Of a stretch of DNA of 64,000 nucleotides, positions 36,285 to 45,400 are shown one piece after another. The position numbers were made by a program, and so were the translations under genes. Numbering within the stretch: position 1 is the stretch's first letter; the number at the start of each line of letters is the position of its first letter. The stretch comes from Flavobacterium cerinum (GTDB taxonomy: Bacteria > Bacteroidota > Bacteroidia > Flavobacteriales > Flavobacteriaceae), in assembly GCF_004028155.1 (NCBI RefSeq), contig NZ_SBII01000002.1:186001-250000 (forward strand), written 5' to 3'. Under the pieces are notes generated by a model, which ran no database searches, was not told the origin of the DNA, and saw only the letters and a list, made by a program, of their open reading frames with translations.

Positions 36285-36848
36285 ATGCTATTAACAGATA
36301 TAATAGATAGAATAAAATATAATAATAAGGCCGACAGGATTGGCCCTGATCATCCATTTACTCATTGGCAGCTATACTTTAAAAAAAGAATGCTGCGTTT
36401 GTGCAAGAAAAAATTCAAGCATTTTGCAGATACAGCAGATTTTAGGTCGGGGGCATATGCAGTTTGCTGCTCAAAAATTAGCATTGGTGAGCGAGTTGTA
36501 ATAAGACCGGGATCTATGTTATTTGCAGAAGCAGATAATTTAGAAACCTCTATTACTATTGAAGATAATGTAATGTTAGGAAGTGGGATTCAAATTTATG
36601 TGCATAATCATAGGTTTGATCGTGTAGATATACCGCTGATTGATCAGGGGTATTATGAAGCTAAACCTGTTATTTTAAAAAATGGATGCTGGCTTGGTGC
36701 AAATGTAATCGTACTGCCCGGAGTTGTTATTGGAGAAAATTCGGTTATAGGCGCAGCTTCGGTTGTTACCAAGTCAATTCCTCCGGGAGTTGTGGCAGCA
36801 GGTAACCCTGCCAGAGTAATTAAAAATATCGGTAAGAATGAAATTTGA
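36285..36848 (+). CDS. Hexapeptide-repeat acyltransferase (left-handed beta-helix)
   Basis: This 187-residue protein has hexapeptide repeats from about residue 65 to the end (ISIGERVVIRPG, ITIEDNVMLGSG, CWLGANVIVLPGVVIGENSVIGA) and the closing AAGNPARVIKNI. This is the fold of CoA-dependent sugar O-acetyltransferases. The YVHNHRFDR segment holds the likely catalytic His. It probably O-acetylates a residue of the repeat unit. The stop overlaps the next gene by 11 bases. Confidence 0.82.
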   Translation: MLLTDIIDRIKYNNKADRIGPDHPFTHWQLYFKKRMLRLCKKKFKHFADTADFRSGAYAVCCSKISIGERVVIRPGSMLFAEADNLETSITIEDNVMLGSGIQIYVHNHRFDRVDIPLIDQGYYEAKPVILKNGCWLGANVIVLPGVVIGENSVIGAASVVTKSIPPGVVAAGNPARVIKNIGKNEI

Positions 36849-38019
36849 AAAAGTTGTTTATGTATCATATTTTCCTCTAACAAAGAGAACGTATACTAAT
36901 TTTTATTTTGAAGAATTACTTCAAAATAACATTCAGGTTGATTATTTGGATATTACCAATTTATTTTACCCGGATAGAGTAACATTAGATTCAATCGATT
37001 ATGAGAGGACTGTGAAAATGAGTTCTTATAAACAGCTGAAAGATTATTTAAAAGAGCAAAATAATAGCACAACATTATATATTTCTATAATGACCTTTGA
37101 ATGGAGGGTCTTTAAATTGTTTAGAATATTTACAAAGTATAATTTGAATTTGGGTGTTTTTGGTGCGGGTGTTTTTCCAAATAGCCCAACCAATAATACA
37201 TCCAGGGTAATTCGATTTATCAAAGCAATAAGCTATGAAAGAATTAAATCTCTTTTTACTAATAAATTAATTCTCTTTTCAAAAAAATGGGGTTTTATAA
37301 AAACATATGATCACATTTTTATGGCGGGAGAATATGGATACTGGGGACTTGGAATTGGGTGTGATATAGATTATAAAAAGGCAAAAGTAATACATGTAAA
37401 TACTGTAGATTACGACCAGTTTTTACTTCATAAAGAATTACCTTCTATAGGTGCAGGAAAGGATATTGTTTTTTTAGATCAATATTTGCCCTATCACCCA
37501 GATGCCAGTTATTTCAAAATAAAAACGGTACAACCTGAACCCTATTTTAAGGAAGTAAATAAATTTTTAGACAGATTAGAACAGGTAACAGGTAAAAAAG
37601 TGGTTATTGCAGCACATCCTAAAGCAAAACGCTACAATGAATTTAATCCATATAATGGCAGGCCCATTTTTTTTAATCAGTCAAATGATCTGGTTAAAGA
37701 GGCTTCGCTTGTTTTAACGCATGCCAGCACTGCTGTATGTTTTCCTATTTGTTATCAGAAGAAGTTAGTTTTGCTAATGAGTGATTACCTTAGTGAGAGG
37801 TTACCCTATTTTTTAGTAATTGCTAAATCTATTGTACAGGCTTGCGGCGCAACTTTAATAGCAATGGATAATGAAGATGATATTAATATTCCGGAAGAGA
37901 TAGATTTGGTAAAATACAATGATTTTAAATATAAATATTTGACTTCTAAAGAAAGTGAGAATCAACTATCGGCAGATATTGTTATTAATTATATAAAAAA
38001 TAACCATGGAGTTACCTAG
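36838..38019 (+). CDS. Probable glycosyltransferase, candidate nonulosonate transferase
   Basis: I do not recognise a named family for this 393-residue protein. It has no signal peptide or clear membrane segments. An HP motif (IAAHPKAKRYNEF, about residue 259) and a downstream ST motif (LTHASTAVCFP, about residue 299) recall the HP and S/T motifs shared by several bacterial sialyltransferase families. A FLDQYLPYHPD segment precedes them. Its place right after the nonulosonate pathway and just before the flippase fits a transferase that adds the CMP-activated sugar. This is a hypothesis from motif and context only. Confidence 0.5.
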   Translation: MKFEKVVYVSYFPLTKRTYTNFYFEELLQNNIQVDYLDITNLFYPDRVTLDSIDYERTVKMSSYKQLKDYLKEQNNSTTLYISIMTFEWRVFKLFRIFTKYNLNLGVFGAGVFPNSPTNNTSRVIRFIKAISYERIKSLFTNKLILFSKKWGFIKTYDHIFMAGEYGYWGLGIGCDIDYKKAKVIHVNTVDYDQFLLHKELPSIGAGKDIVFLDQYLPYHPDASYFKIKTVQPEPYFKEVNKFLDRLEQVTGKKVVIAAHPKAKRYNEFNPYNGRPIFFNQSNDLVKEASLVLTHASTAVCFPICYQKKLVLLMSDYLSERLPYFLVIAKSIVQACGATLIAMDNEDDINIPEEIDLVKYNDFKYKYLTSKESENQLSADIVINYIKNNHGVT

Positions 38020-38022
38020 CTA

Positions 38023-39570
38023 ATGAAACAATTTTTAAAAATATACCTATGGCAATTCATTTCGATATTATTTAATTTCGCTGCTATTTTTGTGGTTACA
38101 CCTTACCTGTCCTCTAATAAAACAATATACGGGATTTACACGCTTATTGTAGCGGCATACATGTTTTTGTCGTATGCAGATTTTGGGTTTTTGGGTGCAG
38201 GTATGAAATTTGCTTCGGAGTGTTATGCCCTCAAAGATTTAAAACAGGAAATTAAGATAATAGGATTTACAGCCTTTATTTTTTTGGTATTTGTTTTAGT
38301 GTATGCTTTAGGTGTGTTACTTCTTTCCTTTTGGCCCGAGATGCTTGTAAAAAGCCTGAGTGATAGTGAAGAAAGGTCTATTGCAAGTAATCTTCTATTA
38401 ATATTAGCCTTGTTTTGTCCTGTTTTTGTGATGCAGAGAATTGTGCAAATTATATTTGCAGTACGTTTAAAAGATTATATATTCCAAAGGATAATAATAG
38501 TGTCCAGTGCAATAAAAATTATTTTTGCACTTATATTTTTCAGTAATGAGAGTTACCCAATTGTAACCTATTTTCTATTTTCACAATTCTGTACCCTTGC
38601 AGCTGTCTTAATAGGCTTATATATTGCCAAAAAAGAATTTGGCTATAATTTTAAACTCTTTTTTGGGTCTTTTCGATTTTCAAAAGAGATATATGAAAAA
38701 ACCAAAAGACTTGCTTTTGTCTCCATCTTTCTTACCATCTGCTGGATCTTGTATTATGAATTGGATCCCTTTGTGATCTCAAGATTATTGGGTGCTAAAT
38801 ATTTAGCTGTTTTTGCAATAGGTTTTACTTTGATGGAATATTTCAGAGGTGTTTTTGGAATCATCTTTAGTCCTTTTATAGCAAAGTTCAACCACTTTGT
38901 TGGTTTAAAAGATCATGAAGGCTTGCATACTTTTTTTAATAAAGTTTTGGTTTTGGCATTACCCTTAACTGTATTTCCGGTTCTGGCAATTTCTATAACG
39001 ATTAAAAATTTTATTTTCTGCTGGGTCGGAGATCAATATGCCGATTCTGTTCCAATAGCCCAAGTGTTAGTTTTAAGTTTCTTATTTAGCTTTTTGTCTT
39101 CACCTACGGGAATTTTAATAATGGCATATGAGCAGGCTAAACTTTTGTATATTACAAATGCCCTGCTTCCAATAATATACTGGTCTGGAGTTTTAATAAC
39201 TTTTAAATTTATAGGTTTACAAGCTTTTGCTGATTTTAAAGCGGCAGCCTTTTTTGCTGTAGCAATTGTTTATTTGAACATAATTGTAAAGCTGTTGAAT
39301 GTAAAATTTTGGCCTTTTTTATGGAGGTTGTGTGCCCCAGCAATAGTGCCGGTTTTGTTTATTCTGATTGTTACGTTTTTCACAAAATCATATCTTCCTC
39401 TTGAAAAGAATAAGATAAATTTGCTGCTTTATTTTATATATAATGGATTTGTAATTGGTATTGCGTTTATTATTTATTATTTTTTCTCTAATGAATATAG
39501 AAAAACTATAAATTCGATAGTATCTCCAATTTTAGGAAGGTTTAATATTATAAAAGCAAAAACTTTATAA
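38023..39570 (+). CDS. wzx: Oligosaccharide flippase Wzx
   Basis: This 515-residue polytopic protein has about 14 membrane segments and no soluble domain, starting IYLWQFISILFNFAAIFVVTPYLS. That is typical of the MOP/PST flippases that translocate undecaprenyl-linked repeat units across the inner membrane. Together with Wzy (43911-45350) and the Wzz-like protein it defines a Wzx/Wzy-dependent locus. It lies three bases after the candidate transferase gene. Confidence 0.87.
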   Translation: MKQFLKIYLWQFISILFNFAAIFVVTPYLSSNKTIYGIYTLIVAAYMFLSYADFGFLGAGMKFASECYALKDLKQEIKIIGFTAFIFLVFVLVYALGVLLLSFWPEMLVKSLSDSEERSIASNLLLILALFCPVFVMQRIVQIIFAVRLKDYIFQRIIIVSSAIKIIFALIFFSNESYPIVTYFLFSQFCTLAAVLIGLYIAKKEFGYNFKLFFGSFRFSKEIYEKTKRLAFVSIFLTICWILYYELDPFVISRLLGAKYLAVFAIGFTLMEYFRGVFGIIFSPFIAKFNHFVGLKDHEGLHTFFNKVLVLALPLTVFPVLAISITIKNFIFCWVGDQYADSVPIAQVLVLSFLFSFLSSPTGILIMAYEQAKLLYITNALLPIIYWSGVLITFKFIGLQAFADFKAAAFFAVAIVYLNIIVKLLNVKFWPFLWRLCAPAIVPVLFILIVTFFTKSYLPLEKNKINLLLYFIYNGFVIGIAFIIYYFFSNEYRKTINSIVSPILGRFNIIKAKTL

Positions 39571-39618
39571 ATTGATTTTCAGACAATGTGATGGATCACT
39601 TTTTTTAATTTAAAACAA

Positions 39619-40308
39619 ATGACTATGTTGATAATATACTTAATTAAGAATTCTTTTTTACATTTTAAAAGACTCTGCGGCTCATTATATAGAAATGCCA
39701 AATTGAAACAACAGAATCCAACAGGAATGTTTGATTTGACAAGTCAGGTTATAGAATGCGAACTGGAAAAATATGTAGTGATCTTTGATAATACAAAAGT
39801 GTATAATTGTAAAATCGGAGCTTACAGCTATATTCAAATGAATGGAAGGATCTTCCATTGTGAAATAGGTAAATTCTGTTCTATTGCCGCATCGGTAAGT
39901 ATTGCTCCGGGTATGCATGACATGAGCAGAGTAACAACTCATCCAAGCTTTTATTTCAATACAGATGCTTTACCTAAGATCTTTGTTACCGAAGATAAAT
40001 TAGAATTATATAAGAGGGTACATATAGGCCATGATGTTTGGATAGGAGAAAAAGTAGTAATTATTGACGGTATAAAAATTGGAAATGGTGCTGTTATTGC
40101 TTCCGGGGCTATTGTTGTAAAAGATGTAGAGCCTTATTCTGTAGTAGGTGGTGTACCTGCAAGACATCTTAAATACAGGTTTGATGAGGAAACTATAGAA
40201 CTTTTCCAAAAAAGCGAATGGTGGAATTATTCGGATGAGTGGTTCGAAAAAAATGCTGATATGATGTTAGATGTTGACAGATTTAAAGAGTATTTAAAAG
40301 GGTTATAA
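39619..40308 (+). CDS. CatB-type hexapeptide O-acetyltransferase
   Basis: This 229-residue protein has a beta-helix with hexapeptide repeats (CKIGAYSYIQMNGRIFHCEIGKFCSIA... in two pieces), the APGMHDMSRVTTHPSF loop with the catalytic His, and HIGHDVWIGEKVVIIDG. It resembles CatB-related xenobiotic acetyltransferases, which in polysaccharide loci act on sugar hydroxyls. The role is likely O-acetylation of the repeat unit. It follows wzx after 48 bases. Confidence 0.82.
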   Translation: MTMLIIYLIKNSFLHFKRLCGSLYRNAKLKQQNPTGMFDLTSQVIECELEKYVVIFDNTKVYNCKIGAYSYIQMNGRIFHCEIGKFCSIAASVSIAPGMHDMSRVTTHPSFYFNTDALPKIFVTEDKLELYKRVHIGHDVWIGEKVVIIDGIKIGNGAVIASGAIVVKDVEPYSVVGGVPARHLKYRFDEETIELFQKSEWWNYSDEWFEKNADMMLDVDRFKEYLKGL

Positions 40309-40320
40309 AAGGTTTAATTT

Positions 40321-40911
40321 ATGCAAACGATAATAAACTATCTAAAAATAATACCGCGCCTTTTTTATTTTCTATTTAATTTTTCCAGTTATAAGAATCT
40401 TAATTTAAGGGCTGTAGTTTTTTTTTCGGTGAGAGTACAGGGAAAAAAGCATATATCTATTGGGCGAAATAGTGTAGTCCAGAGAGGTGGGTGGCTGCTG
40501 GCTTTAAAAATAGATGAGAATGAACCGGTGCTTTCAATTGGAGATAATTGTGCAATTGGCGATTACTGTCATATCATATCAGTAAGAAAGGTAATTTTTG
40601 AGGATAATGTTTTAATGGCTAATAATGTATATGTATCTGATAATCTACATGGTTATGAAGATGTTACTACTGCAATAAAAGATCAGCCAATAAAATTTAA
40701 AAAAGAAGTAGTTTTACAATCTGGTTGTTGGATTGGTGAAAACGTATGTATAATAGGAGCAAGTATAGGTAAAAATAGTATAATTGGAGCCAACTCTGTA
40801 GTTACTAAGGATATTGACGATTATTGCATTGCAGTGGGAAGCCCTGCAAGAGTTATAAAAAAATATGATTTAGTAACTAAAAAGTGGAATTCAGTAAACA
40901 CAAATAATTAA
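40321..40911 (+). CDS. Hexapeptide-repeat acyltransferase
   Basis: This 196-residue protein has beta-helix repeats from about residue 45 (ISIGRNSVVQRGGW, LSIGDNCAIGDYC, CWIGENVCIIGASIGKNSIIGA) and ends in VGSPARVIKKYD, the usual finish of sugar O-acetyltransferases. The VSDNLHGYED segment should hold the catalytic His. With those at 36285 and 39619 it makes three soluble acyltransferases in this part of the locus, so the polymer is likely O-acetylated at several positions. Confidence 0.82.
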   Translation: MQTIINYLKIIPRLFYFLFNFSSYKNLNLRAVVFFSVRVQGKKHISIGRNSVVQRGGWLLALKIDENEPVLSIGDNCAIGDYCHIISVRKVIFEDNVLMANNVYVSDNLHGYEDVTTAIKDQPIKFKKEVVLQSGCWIGENVCIIGASIGKNSIIGANSVVTKDIDDYCIAVGSPARVIKKYDLVTKKWNSVNTNN

Positions 40912-40919
40912 TTATAATT

Positions 40920-42056
40920 ATGAAAAAGGTTTTAATTACGGGAGGGGCTGGCTTTATTGGTTCCAATGTAGCGAGAGTATTAGTTAAAGAAGGATATGAA
41001 ATTACAATTCTGGACAATTTTCTTCCACAGATCCATGGAGACAAAAATGAGTTGTCAGAAGATCTAAAAGGTAAGGTAAAGCTAATTGTAGGCGATGTTT
41101 CCGATAAGGCAGTACTTTATTCGGCCCTTAAAGGGCAGGATGCCGTAATTCATTATGCAGCAGAAACCGGTACAGGACAATCTATGTATGCTGTTTCGCA
41201 TTATACAAATGTAAATATCCAGGCAACGGCAGATTTATGTGATTACATAATTAATGAAGCTCACGAAATAAAAACTGTAATTGTTGCTTCTTCGCGCTCA
41301 ATATATGGAGAAGGAAAGTATAATTCTCCCGAATATGGAGTTGTTTATCCTAATTCGAGAACTTTTCAAAATGTAAAAGAAAGTTTTGAAGTTTGCTGCC
41401 CAATATCGGGTAAACACAATTTAGAGGTTAAAGCGACAGATGAGTCGTCTAAAATTCATCCTTCTTCTTTTTATGGAATTACCAAACAGGTTCAGGAGCA
41501 GATGATTATTCTGGCTGCACAATTAAAGAACATTAATGGTTTTGCATTGAGATATCAAAATGTATATGGGCCAGGGCAGTCACTGAAAAATCCATATACA
41601 GGTATTTTATCTATTTTTACACGTTTAGCTTTGCAAAATGAAGAGATAAATATTTTTGAGGATGGGCTTGAAAGCAGAGATTTTGTGCATATCCAGGATG
41701 TTGTTAATGCAACTGTAAGCTGTTTAAAATTAGAGCAAAAAGGACAGCACATTTTAAATGTTGGCAGCGGAGTACCTATAAATGTACTTGAGGTAGCTCA
41801 GGAGATTGTGTCTTACTTAAAAAGTGATTCTGAAATAAAAATTTCGGGTGCTTTTAGAGAAGGAGATATCCGTCATAATTTTGCTGATCTGGAACTAATT
41901 AAAACGATAGTTGGTTTTGAACCAAAATGGAGTTTTAAAGATGGATTGCATAGCTTTATAGACTGGGCATTACAGCAGAATGATATTCCAAAAGATACTA
42001 CAGATTATAAAAAATCTTTAGGCGAATTAAAAGAAAAAGGACTACTTAATGGATAA
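40920..42056 (+). CDS. SDR sugar epimerase, dTDP-L-rhamnose 4-epimerase-like (WbiB type)
   Basis: This 378-residue extended SDR has GGAGFIGSNVARVL, the SSRSIYGEGKY segment, YGITKQVQEQM with the Tyr/Lys pair, and the YQNVYGPGQSLKNPYTGILSIF stretch (here in part) that marks WbiB-type dTDP-L-rhamnose 4-epimerases, which make dTDP-6-deoxy-L-talose. Members usually carry a Cys/His knuckle inserted after GEGKY. Here it reads NSPEYG and CCPISGK, so most metal ligands are missing. With rmlBCDA in the same locus, dTDP-rhamnose is available as substrate. The stop overlaps the next gene by 8 bases. Confidence 0.7.
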   Translation: MKKVLITGGAGFIGSNVARVLVKEGYEITILDNFLPQIHGDKNELSEDLKGKVKLIVGDVSDKAVLYSALKGQDAVIHYAAETGTGQSMYAVSHYTNVNIQATADLCDYIINEAHEIKTVIVASSRSIYGEGKYNSPEYGVVYPNSRTFQNVKESFEVCCPISGKHNLEVKATDESSKIHPSSFYGITKQVQEQMIILAAQLKNINGFALRYQNVYGPGQSLKNPYTGILSIFTRLALQNEEINIFEDGLESRDFVHIQDVVNATVSCLKLEQKGQHILNVGSGVPINVLEVAQEIVSYLKSDSEIKISGAFREGDIRHNFADLELIKTIVGFEPKWSFKDGLHSFIDWALQQNDIPKDTTDYKKSLGELKEKGLLNG

Positions 42057-43023
42057 TGTGAACAAGCCACTGGTTAGTATTGTTTTTACCAGTTATAATC
42101 ATAAAGAATATCTTAAACAGGCATTGGATAGTTTGGTGAATCAAACCTATCCTAATCTTGAAATTATAATTATTGACGATTGTTCTACAGATGGAAGCCA
42201 GGAAATTCTAAAGGAATATGAACATATTCAAAATATAAATTTACAGTTAAAAACTCAAAATTCCGGGAGTTATGTAAAGGCCAGTAATTATGGTGCTTCT
42301 TTTGCAAAAGGTGAATATATCCTTTTTGCACAGTGTGATGATTTTGCAGAGGCAAATCAAATTGAAATACTTTTGGAGGCATTTGAGAATAATCCTTCAG
42401 TTGGTGTGGTCTTCTCTAAAAGTAATCTTGTTGATGAAAAGGGAATTACATTTACAGATGATTTCGTTGGAAGAGAAAGAAGCTTTAAAAGATCGGTGAA
42501 AGAAAATGGATTAATTAAAGGTGATAAAATGAAAGAATTTCTTTCTTTTTCCTGTGTTATTCCAAATTTGAGTGCTGCTTTAATTAAGCATGATTTATTT
42601 AAAGAGATTAATGGCTTATCTGAACAATATCTTGTTGTGGCCGATTGGGAATTTTGGTTGGATCTTTCTGAAAAGACAGATTTTTATTATATAGAGCAGC
42701 CTCTTAATTACTTTAGGCAGCATGGTACTACCATTAGAAGCAGTATAAAAATGAAGACTCAAATCATTGAGATCTATAAAATGTTTTATAATCATATTTC
42801 TAAGAATCAATTGACCCCGCTTCAAAAGCATAAAATAAAATTAGGTGCCGGTGCAGTATGGTTTTCTTATTTTATAGAAAATAAAAAAGCATGGCTTGAA
42901 TGTTATAGTTCAGTATATCCTGAAATAAAACAGATAGAAAAAAGAGGTCGTTATTATTTGTTTCTTGGTGTAAAAAAGCAGATTACCGAATATATATATC
43001 ATAAAATCGATACGAATGAATAG
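42049..43023 (+). CDS. Glycosyltransferase family 2
   Basis: This 324-residue GT-A enzyme has an N-terminal GT2 domain: VSIVFTSYNHKEYLKQALDSL, IIIIDDCSTDGS, then FAQCDDFAEANQIE with the metal-binding DD pair. WEFWLDLSEKTDFYY lies in the acceptor region. It adds a sugar to the growing lipid-linked repeat unit at the cytoplasmic face. Donor and acceptor are unknown. It overlaps its neighbours on both sides by 8 bases. Confidence 0.87.
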   Translation: MDNVNKPLVSIVFTSYNHKEYLKQALDSLVNQTYPNLEIIIIDDCSTDGSQEILKEYEHIQNINLQLKTQNSGSYVKASNYGASFAKGEYILFAQCDDFAEANQIEILLEAFENNPSVGVVFSKSNLVDEKGITFTDDFVGRERSFKRSVKENGLIKGDKMKEFLSFSCVIPNLSAALIKHDLFKEINGLSEQYLVVADWEFWLDLSEKTDFYYIEQPLNYFRQHGTTIRSSIKMKTQIIEIYKMFYNHISKNQLTPLQKHKIKLGAGAVWFSYFIENKKAWLECYSSVYPEIKQIEKRGRYYLFLGVKKQITEYIYHKIDTNE

Positions 43024-43897
43024 TATTGTTCCCAAGGTCTCTATAATTATTCCAACTTATAATAGAGGGAATCAATTGAGAATTTGTCTTAAATCACTTC
43101 AGGAGCAAAGTTTTAAAGACTTTGAAGTTCTTGTTTGTGATGATGGTTCTACGGATAATACTTTTAAGATTGTTGAGGAGTTTAAAGATGTATTAAACTT
43201 AAATTATATTAAGGACGTCAATTTTGGCGGACCTGCAAAACCCAGAAATAATGGGATAAAACAAGCCAAAGGAGAGATCATTGCTTTTTTAGATTCTGAC
43301 GATTGGTGGTATCCAAATAAATTAGAAGTTTCTCTTCCCTATTTATCTGATTATGATTTAGTTTATCATGATCTGGATATTTACAGCAATATAGAAAAAT
43401 CGAATGGTGTCGCAAAGGGTAGAATTTTGAGCGGAAATATTGCGAAAGATCTAATTCTTAACGGCAACGGAATTATAAATTCGAGTGTTTTAATTAAAAA
43501 AAACATTGTTGATCTTGTAGGTGAAATTACAGAAGATAAAAATTTAATAGCTGTTGAAGATTTTGATTATTGGATCAGGGCAGCTAAAGTAACAGATCGT
43601 TTTAAGTATATCAATCAAAGTCTGGGAGCTTATTGGGAAGGAGAAAATATTTCATATTCTACTAAACAAATAGATAGGGCAAAGAGTTTATTGGATAAAT
43701 ACATGTCAGAACTTTCTATGGATGAACAAAAAGCGGCGGTTTCGCTTCATCATTTTAACTCAGCGCGAATGTATCACACTTTAGGCTTCTATCCTGAAGC
43801 TAAAGCGTCTTATGTAAAAGCACTGCATGCCTCTAATTTGAGCAGGATATTGAAAGCAACATCAGGTTATTTAATGTGTTGTTTCAAAATAAAATAA
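43016..43897 (+). CDS. Glycosyltransferase family 2
   Basis: This 293-residue GT2 enzyme has VSIIIPTYNRGNQLRICLKSL, VLVCDDGSTDNT and the metal site AFLDSDDWWYPNKLE. Further on, AVEDFDYWIRAAKV is the ED-type catalytic base region. It is a second family-2 transferase, clearly different from its upstream neighbour. It starts inside the end of that gene and precedes the polymerase gene by 13 bases. Confidence 0.88.
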   Translation: MNSIVPKVSIIIPTYNRGNQLRICLKSLQEQSFKDFEVLVCDDGSTDNTFKIVEEFKDVLNLNYIKDVNFGGPAKPRNNGIKQAKGEIIAFLDSDDWWYPNKLEVSLPYLSDYDLVYHDLDIYSNIEKSNGVAKGRILSGNIAKDLILNGNGIINSSVLIKKNIVDLVGEITEDKNLIAVEDFDYWIRAAKVTDRFKYINQSLGAYWEGENISYSTKQIDRAKSLLDKYMSELSMDEQKAAVSLHHFNSARMYHTLGFYPEAKASYVKALHASNLSRILKATSGYLMCCFKIK

Positions 43898-43910
43898 AGT
43901 AGTAAACTTA

Positions 43911-45350
43911 ATGATCCAAAGTATAAAAGCCATAGATCTTAATAAAATTTTAAAAGTAACCAGCTTTGGTCTTTTGATTTTATTGTGGTATTCCTATTCG
44001 AAACATGGGGATGGATTATATGTTGATCTTACTACTGTCTTACTGGGAACTGCGCTATCTATTCAAATAGTGACTTTCCTGTTTTTTGAAAGAAAAAGAA
44101 GAGATCCTTTTGTCTTGCTGTTATGTTTGCAAATGACTGTCTATTTTTTACTCCGGATTGTTACGTTATTGAACTACGAGTTTTCTAATGTCTTTACGCG
44201 ATTTCCATTTACCGCAAATGATCTTAATCATGCGTTGGTTTTCATTTTAGTAGCCAACCAGGTTTTTTATTTTGGGCTGACAATAAATGGTTTGAGACCA
44301 AATATACTTAGTGCTACTTTAACTATCAGGCCTGTTAAAACATATTTAGTGGTTGTTTTTATTGGAATTGGTTACTTTTTTGCCTTTTATCAGAAAGTAG
44401 GTTTAGGTTTTTTAGAAGGAATTATGGGCATGGTTCAGAGTTTGTTTGTGAACTTAGGAACAATGCTATTTATGGCAATCGTTTTTTTAATTCTTTTTAA
44501 GGGCAGAATTGATAGTAAGACAAAAAGAATTGTGTTTGCCGGGATTTTACTTATGGTACTAATACAAACACTTACAGGAAGCAGATCTGCTATTTTATCT
44601 ATTGTAAATTATTTAATCTTTGCATCATTAGCTATTCATGACTGTATAAAAGTTGAAAAGAAATATTTAGTATTAGGCAGTATTTTGCTGCCAATAATGA
44701 TTATTATATTTGCTTTGTCTACTTTCCTTAGACCAAGACTTGAAAACAGAGAGACAATTGGAAGCGAAACTTTTGAAGTTATGAAAGAGTTTGATGTAAA
44801 CGAAGTTGTCGTAGAAGGATCGGATCTGGTTTTAATGGGTGTTTTTGATAGAATTGGCTTTTTAGATTATTGTGCAGAAACAATTTCTAATTCGGATAAA
44901 TATTCAGGAATATTTAATCCATGGTATTATTTTAAAAGTATTGTTGATAATATTTTGACACCCGGTTTTACAGTTTTTGATACGCCCAGGGTTTCAAATG
45001 CAACAACGTTTGTATATAATGAAAGAGGTACACCAAGTTTAGCAAGAGTAGGTGAAGGATATCAATCGGATGAGTTTACAATGTTTGGAGAATTTTATGC
45101 CTTATTTGGAAAGTGGTTTTCTTTAATTCCAATATTTTTTACGGGTTATTTTTTTAAAAGCATATATCTAAATATAAATCAAAGTAATATTTATTTATTT
45201 TATTTAAAGAGAGCTCTTATTCTATTTGTATTTTATTCTACCTTGAATAGCTTCGGATTAGATTGGGTTTTACTAGATGTTGTAGCAATATTTTTTACGT
45301 ATAAAATTTTTAAAAGGTTTTTCAAATTTCAACATATAGATAAAGTTTAA
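43911..45350 (+). CDS. wzy: O-antigen/capsule polymerase Wzy
   Basis: This 479-residue membrane protein has about 12 hydrophobic segments and a long loop near residues 280-370 that contains ETIGSETFEVMKEFDV and RPRLENRE. Wzy proteins are recognised mainly by this topology and by being the single such protein in a locus. The TGSRSAILSIVNYLIF segment is typical of O-antigen polymerase-like proteins. It would link flipped repeat units in the periplasm. Confidence 0.78.
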   Translation: MIQSIKAIDLNKILKVTSFGLLILLWYSYSKHGDGLYVDLTTVLLGTALSIQIVTFLFFERKRRDPFVLLLCLQMTVYFLLRIVTLLNYEFSNVFTRFPFTANDLNHALVFILVANQVFYFGLTINGLRPNILSATLTIRPVKTYLVVVFIGIGYFFAFYQKVGLGFLEGIMGMVQSLFVNLGTMLFMAIVFLILFKGRIDSKTKRIVFAGILLMVLIQTLTGSRSAILSIVNYLIFASLAIHDCIKVEKKYLVLGSILLPIMIIIFALSTFLRPRLENRETIGSETFEVMKEFDVNEVVVEGSDLVLMGVFDRIGFLDYCAETISNSDKYSGIFNPWYYFKSIVDNILTPGFTVFDTPRVSNATTFVYNERGTPSLARVGEGYQSDEFTMFGEFYALFGKWFSLIPIFFTGYFFKSIYLNINQSNIYLFYLKRALILFVFYSTLNSFGLDWVLLDVVAIFFTYKIFKRFFKFQHIDKV

Positions 45351-45386
45351 AGTAAAAAAGATGAAAATAATTTATTTAACAATTAT

Positions 45387-45394
45387 TAAGTTTG
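45387..45394 (+). promoter_or_regulatory. -7 promoter box (TAAGTTTG) six bases before an ATG
   Basis: This exact TAnnTTTG match is followed by CAATCT and then the ATG at 45401, the same geometry as recR. It would give a leaderless or nearly leaderless transcript for the acyltransferase gene inside the locus. No -33 TTG is seen. Confidence 0.4.
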
Positions 45395-45400
45395 CAATCT

